From: Pterobdella sp. o SKG-2022
Taxonomy: Eukaryota; Annelida; Clitellata; Hirudinida; Piscicolidae
Assembly (NCBI GenBank): GCA_964035795.1
Contig: OZ038325.1
Location: forward strand, 8,255,698-8,319,697
Reading direction: 5' to 3'
DNA length: 64,000 bases
The stretch's first letter is position 1; each line of letters begins with the position of its first letter. The translations under genes were made by a program, and so were the position numbers. Below, piece after piece: positions 60,009 through 64,000 of this stretch. The notes beneath the pieces were generated by a model. The model ran no database searches. It was not told the origin of the DNA and saw only the letters and a program-made list of their open reading frames with translations.

Positions 60009-61081
60009 TCAAAAAAAGATCTGAACGCTAGAAAAAAGCAAAATGGAAGTAAGAAGAAAAGAAGGAGAGGTAAGGGAAGATGATGCTACTGTGCAAAGTT
60101 CTTCTATTTCTCCATCTCCTTGTCCTGCCATGTGACAATATTTTTGACATCAAAAAATATTGCTTATAGGGATACAAATGTTTTAATAAACTTATTGAAT
60201 TCACTAAATCTAACACACAATGGACAACTTTATTCAGCTTCTAACAACTGAATTATAGTGTGTATCCCATTCCAAACCACCACACCCAACACCGCCCAAC
60301 ACTTCATCAACCCTACCACAAAAACTCCACTACCTTACACATCCCTCCAAAAGCCCCAAATAAATTTTATAAGACCCCCATCAAACCTGAATCACATAAG
60401 CCATCAGTACAATTGATTTCAAATCCTTTCGGGCAGTTTGAACAGCTCCTTCCCTTTTCATACAAAGGCAAGCTTTGGTAGTTACCGCTATATTGGAAGG
60501 TTTTTGTTTGAAGCTTTGAAAAATTATCTAGTGTTTTTGAATGGAGATAATAATTGTTTTTATTTATATTTTTTATTTATATTCATTTTTTTATTATTCT
60601 ATTGAAAAGTTGATATTAATTTTTAAAATTATTTTTAACATGTACCTCTCACAAAATTGAAAATTATTATTATTATTTTTGGGGCTGTTGAAGAAATATT
60701 TATTTCACCTTGGTCCGTACGAGCAGGCAAAGAAAAAATAATTTTTCCTAGGACTTCCTGTATTGTTATTGATTTTTGTGTTTTGATAACTTTTAATTAT
60801 TTCAATATTTATAATTTCGTTCTAAAAATAAATCGTGGTGAATCTAAAAATAAATAATAAACACTTCCTCTATGAATAAATAAAATCCAAATCAAAAAAT
60901 AATAAACTTATTTACTAATATTTATTATTATTAATATTTTACTTATTTACTAAACAAATAAGCATTACCTTCTCCAGGTACTTCCAGGTTTTCACATGTC
61001 GTGTATCCACATCCCAATTCAGAAGAGTTTGCCCATACCACCTAATGTAATATCTATCTATCTATCTATCTATCTATCTAG

Positions 61082-61136
<55 letters not shown>

Positions 61137-61141
61137 GCTAG

Positions 61142-61221
<80 letters not shown>

Positions 61222-61471
61222 TTCACCTGGGTATAATGCCCGCACATTTTGCCTTTCTTACAGACCCTCGTGTCGAAGTTATAGTCAAGTTTTTCGATAA
61301 ACCAACTGTAGACAATTGCCTTGAAATCCATCTTCATGTTCTTCGAGGTGTAAAGGTTTTGACCGGTAAATAAGTAGGGCAGGTCAGGTCTATCTAGGTC
61401 ACCATGCTCCCATTTACACTTCATCGAGTAGTTCTTTGCTCCTTCCGCTAAACTATCTTTCCAGATCTGCG

Positions 61472-61513
<42 letters not shown>

Positions 61514-61843
61514 GTAACTGTTATTGTTTTTTTATTAACTAAAGGATTTACCGTAATTATATTCAATATTAAATTTATTATTGTTGTTATTATTATCCCT
61601 TAATCTGAGTATACTTTTGAATAGCATGAAAAAAGGGACCCTGAGAGAAAGTCTCACTGGTTACGCTCATAAAACCTCTCATGATTAAACAATACCAAAA
61701 ACACAAATTGAAAAAAATTCGAAGTCGTCAAGCCCTCACCATCTTTTTCATGTTACTAGCTCCCTCTTTCGAACGGTACTTGTTATGCTCGTCTAAAATC
61801 TCCTTCTTTCCCTTGCAGTCCGGAATGTGTCCAACCATCGATT
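60009..61843 (-). CDS. CAP-superfamily (CRISP/antigen 5/PR-1-like) protein
   Basis: Secreted-type CAP domain protein. Exons: 61843-61740, 61466-61227, 61041-60969, 60757-60709, 60487-60387 and 60124-60009, all joining in frame. The domain runs from [20 protein letters not shown] through [20 protein letters not shown] to both family signatures: GHYTQVVWA (with the domain's conserved His) and [11 protein letters not shown], each spanning an exon junction and so confirming the splicing. [13 protein letters not shown] and a Cys-rich hinge ([14 protein letters not shown]) follow. The last exon ends in a hydrophobic stretch ([12 protein letters not shown]) close to the stop, like a GPI-anchor signal or a membrane tail. 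The 5' exon with the signal peptide is not found. An in-frame ATG at 61852-61850 exists but gives no signal sequence. (CTAT)n lies in the intron between 61227 and 61041. Confidence 0.88.
61051..61221. repeat. (CTAT)n microsatellite
   Basis: About 170 bp of CTAT with a few AGCT variants (61079, 61136, 61140). It ends 6 bases from the donor of the second CAP exon. Confidence 0.96.
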
Positions 61844-62526
61844 CTGACGTCATGGCACGTGATCTGGAGTGGTTAAAAGTGGACTTTTGTTATATTTGGT
61901 GTTGATGTAATTGTGGATGTGTTGTAAGGTGTTGGTGGATTCTTTTGGAGAGGTTACAGATATAATCATTTCAATGTATAATAATAAACTAATTGCAATC
62001 ATATCTACATGCAGAGGTATTTCTGTTTGATTAATTATATCATACACCAAGATTGGCATTATGAATAATATATAGTTATGAATCTGATGAAAAAATAAAT
62101 TCCAACGCTAAGTTTGATAAGATCATGAGCACACACAAGACCAGTTTATGTGGCGCAGACATTTTAGCTTGAATTTCAAAGGGCAAGATTTCAAAAATTC
62201 GGTCTATATATACATCAAGAAAAAGTATTATGCAATGAGAAAAACGAAAAATTTCATAATAACGATATGAGTTGTAACTTTTGTTATATTACCAAGGTGC
62301 TTTGTACTTTTTTCTTAGTGGTCACGCAATGCAAAATTTTTTGATGAAAATAATATATAACAAAAGGAGAATAATAAAAAAAATAGAAAATAATAATACT
62401 AGGCATTAGTGCATTAGAAATGGATACAAACATGAGAGATGCAAGTGTACGACAGCAATCCTAAATATAGATATATAATTTCTAAAATTATAAACATAGA
62501 AAAAATAATAAAAAACATAATAGTAC

Positions 62527-62680
<154 letters not shown>

Positions 62681-62982
62681 CAACCAGAAATAAATATTTG
62701 CTTGTATCACGCAATATTTTGCCAATTTTAAAATGTTCTCAACCTTCACGATCAATAACGATGATAAAGATTAATTCTAAATAAAGAAAATAATTTTAAT
62801 TTGGAACAATAATAATAATAATAAATAATGTTAAATAAAAAAATCACAAGAAATAAAGAATTTTCAATAGAAACTTTATAGATTATACTAAAATAAAAAT
62901 AATAAATATAAAAATATGGAAAAAAACACACCAAAAACAAATTGAGGAAAAAATTAGTGATGAAAGCCCCAGAAAAATTTAC

Positions 62983-63069
62983 CTCGATTCTGTGACGTGT
63001 TTTTTTATTTATAAAGACGGAAATAGCTTTAATCCCGGCAAGTCTAGCCTCGCCATAAGATATTAGCAT
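62983..63069 (-). CDS. Candidate first exon, unknown protein
   Basis: On the minus strand an ATG at 63069 opens 29 codons (including YGEARLAGIKAISVFINKK) up to a good GAG|GTAAAT donor in phase 0. The composition is less A/T-biased than its flanks. The phase does not fit the CAP gene (which needs phase 1), so it is either a separate gene, a non-coding first exon or chance. Confidence 0.2.
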
Positions 63070-63562
63070 GAAACTAGTTTAGGTAGTAATGTCAATAGAG
63101 TCTTAATAATGAATGTTTATTAATAAATGTCTGAATCTTATAATCTCTGAATCTTTTTATACCATGGTTCAGTCCATGCTTCTCTGCTTTATTCTTATTT
63201 AACGACATTTATGGGGGTAGTAGTAGTAGTAGTGGTAGTAGTAGTAAAATTAGTAGTAGTGGTGGTAGTAGTTATAGTAGTAGCAGCAGTATAAAATCCT
63301 TTACACAAAGCAACTTATCAGCAAAGGCTGTTGAACCTGGCTACAATGGCCAACCAACATGTGAATGCAAGTATTCTGTTTTATATAATAGAAACAAACA
63401 CAAAGGTTTATTAAGAATACACGAAGCTTTTCTCAATTTTGTTTTGTTTTTAAAAATTTATCAAAAAAAGTTGAAAATGAGTGAGTTTATTCTTAAAAAA
63501 ATATTTATAATATAGGAATAAAAATGAGGATAAGCTGATTTTTACAATAACAAGTTGTTTTC

Positions 63563-63599
<37 letters not shown>

Positions 63600-64000
63600 T
63601 AATAATGACTTACCATTATTATTATTATTATTGTTGTTGTTTAGGAAGCAAAATTAAGGCGTCAGATTTGTGGGAAAGATATTTTTACTATAGATAATTT
63701 AAAAAAGATCGATAATAATAATAATAATAAAAAGAACAATAAAAAGATAAATAAAAATAATAACAATATATATAATTAAAAATATCACCACTGTTACGTA
63801 ACCTTTTGATCAAGTTGAAGATGACGTCAAACTGTGATTCTCCAATGGATAACTATTTTATTGATCCCATGCATAGTTTTATTACTTTTATGCTTAAAAT
63901 GACATTGGATAATATTAATTGTTTCAAATGTTAGTCATTATCAAATTCAATAAGTTCATATTTGTATATTGATTGCTTCATCATCGTTAAAAATCTATAA

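Overview
This is a eukaryotic, very AT-rich window, most likely from a cephalopod mollusc. The evidence is three-fold. The genes are metazoan and intron-rich. The cytoplasmic intermediate-filament protein has the long, lamin-type rod and lamin tail found in protostomes. Position 4420-4476 carries a CATGCTAGCATGGGTTG repeat of a kind I associate with octopus and squid DNA. Tri- and tetranucleotide microsatellites (TAA/TTA, CTA, TATC, CA/GT) make up an unusual share of the sequence and create most of the long but meaningless open frames. Everything here was read by eye; exon borders come from GT/AG sites plus reading-frame continuity.

Layout, left to right. 1-6.7 kb: mostly microsatellite and old repeat, with two short candidate minus-strand exons (3790-4256). 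6.7-14.5 kb, plus strand: a complete 14-exon intermediate-filament gene. 15.5-23.2 kb, minus strand: a candidate multi-exon gene that I cannot name, with a 5'-truncated LINE and a large TATC microsatellite inside it. 24.5-34.1 kb, plus strand: a Gfi-1/Senseless-type six-zinc-finger transcription factor with a possible promoter about 2.5 kb upstream and a 636-bp CTA microsatellite in its third intron. 34.1-41.7 kb: a tRNA-derived SINE-like element, simple repeats, and a LINE with a recognisable reverse transcriptase. 41.8-45.5 kb, plus strand: flotillin-1, 14 exons. 46.5-54.9 kb, minus strand: a discoidin-domain receptor tyrosine kinase with an unusual architecture. 58.0-59.8 kb, minus strand: a small Nop6-like RRM protein. 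60.0-61.8 kb, minus strand: a secreted-type CAP/CRISP-family protein. 62-64 kb: repeats and one candidate exon.

The genes do not form an operon or a pathway; they are ordinary neighbours in an animal genome. What links them is intron structure. Many introns start with a G/T-rich tract (GTGTGT, GTGGTG, GTTTGT) and end with a complementary A/C-rich tract (CACACA, CACCAC, ACAAAC) in place of a U-rich polypyrimidine tract. Such introns could fold end-to-end and bring the splice sites together. This pattern was also useful for spotting otherwise unannotated candidate exons. The other notable features are the loss of the DS-like domain and a roughly 486-residue Asn-rich juxtamembrane exon in the receptor kinase, and the unnamed minus-strand gene at 15.5-23.2 kb.
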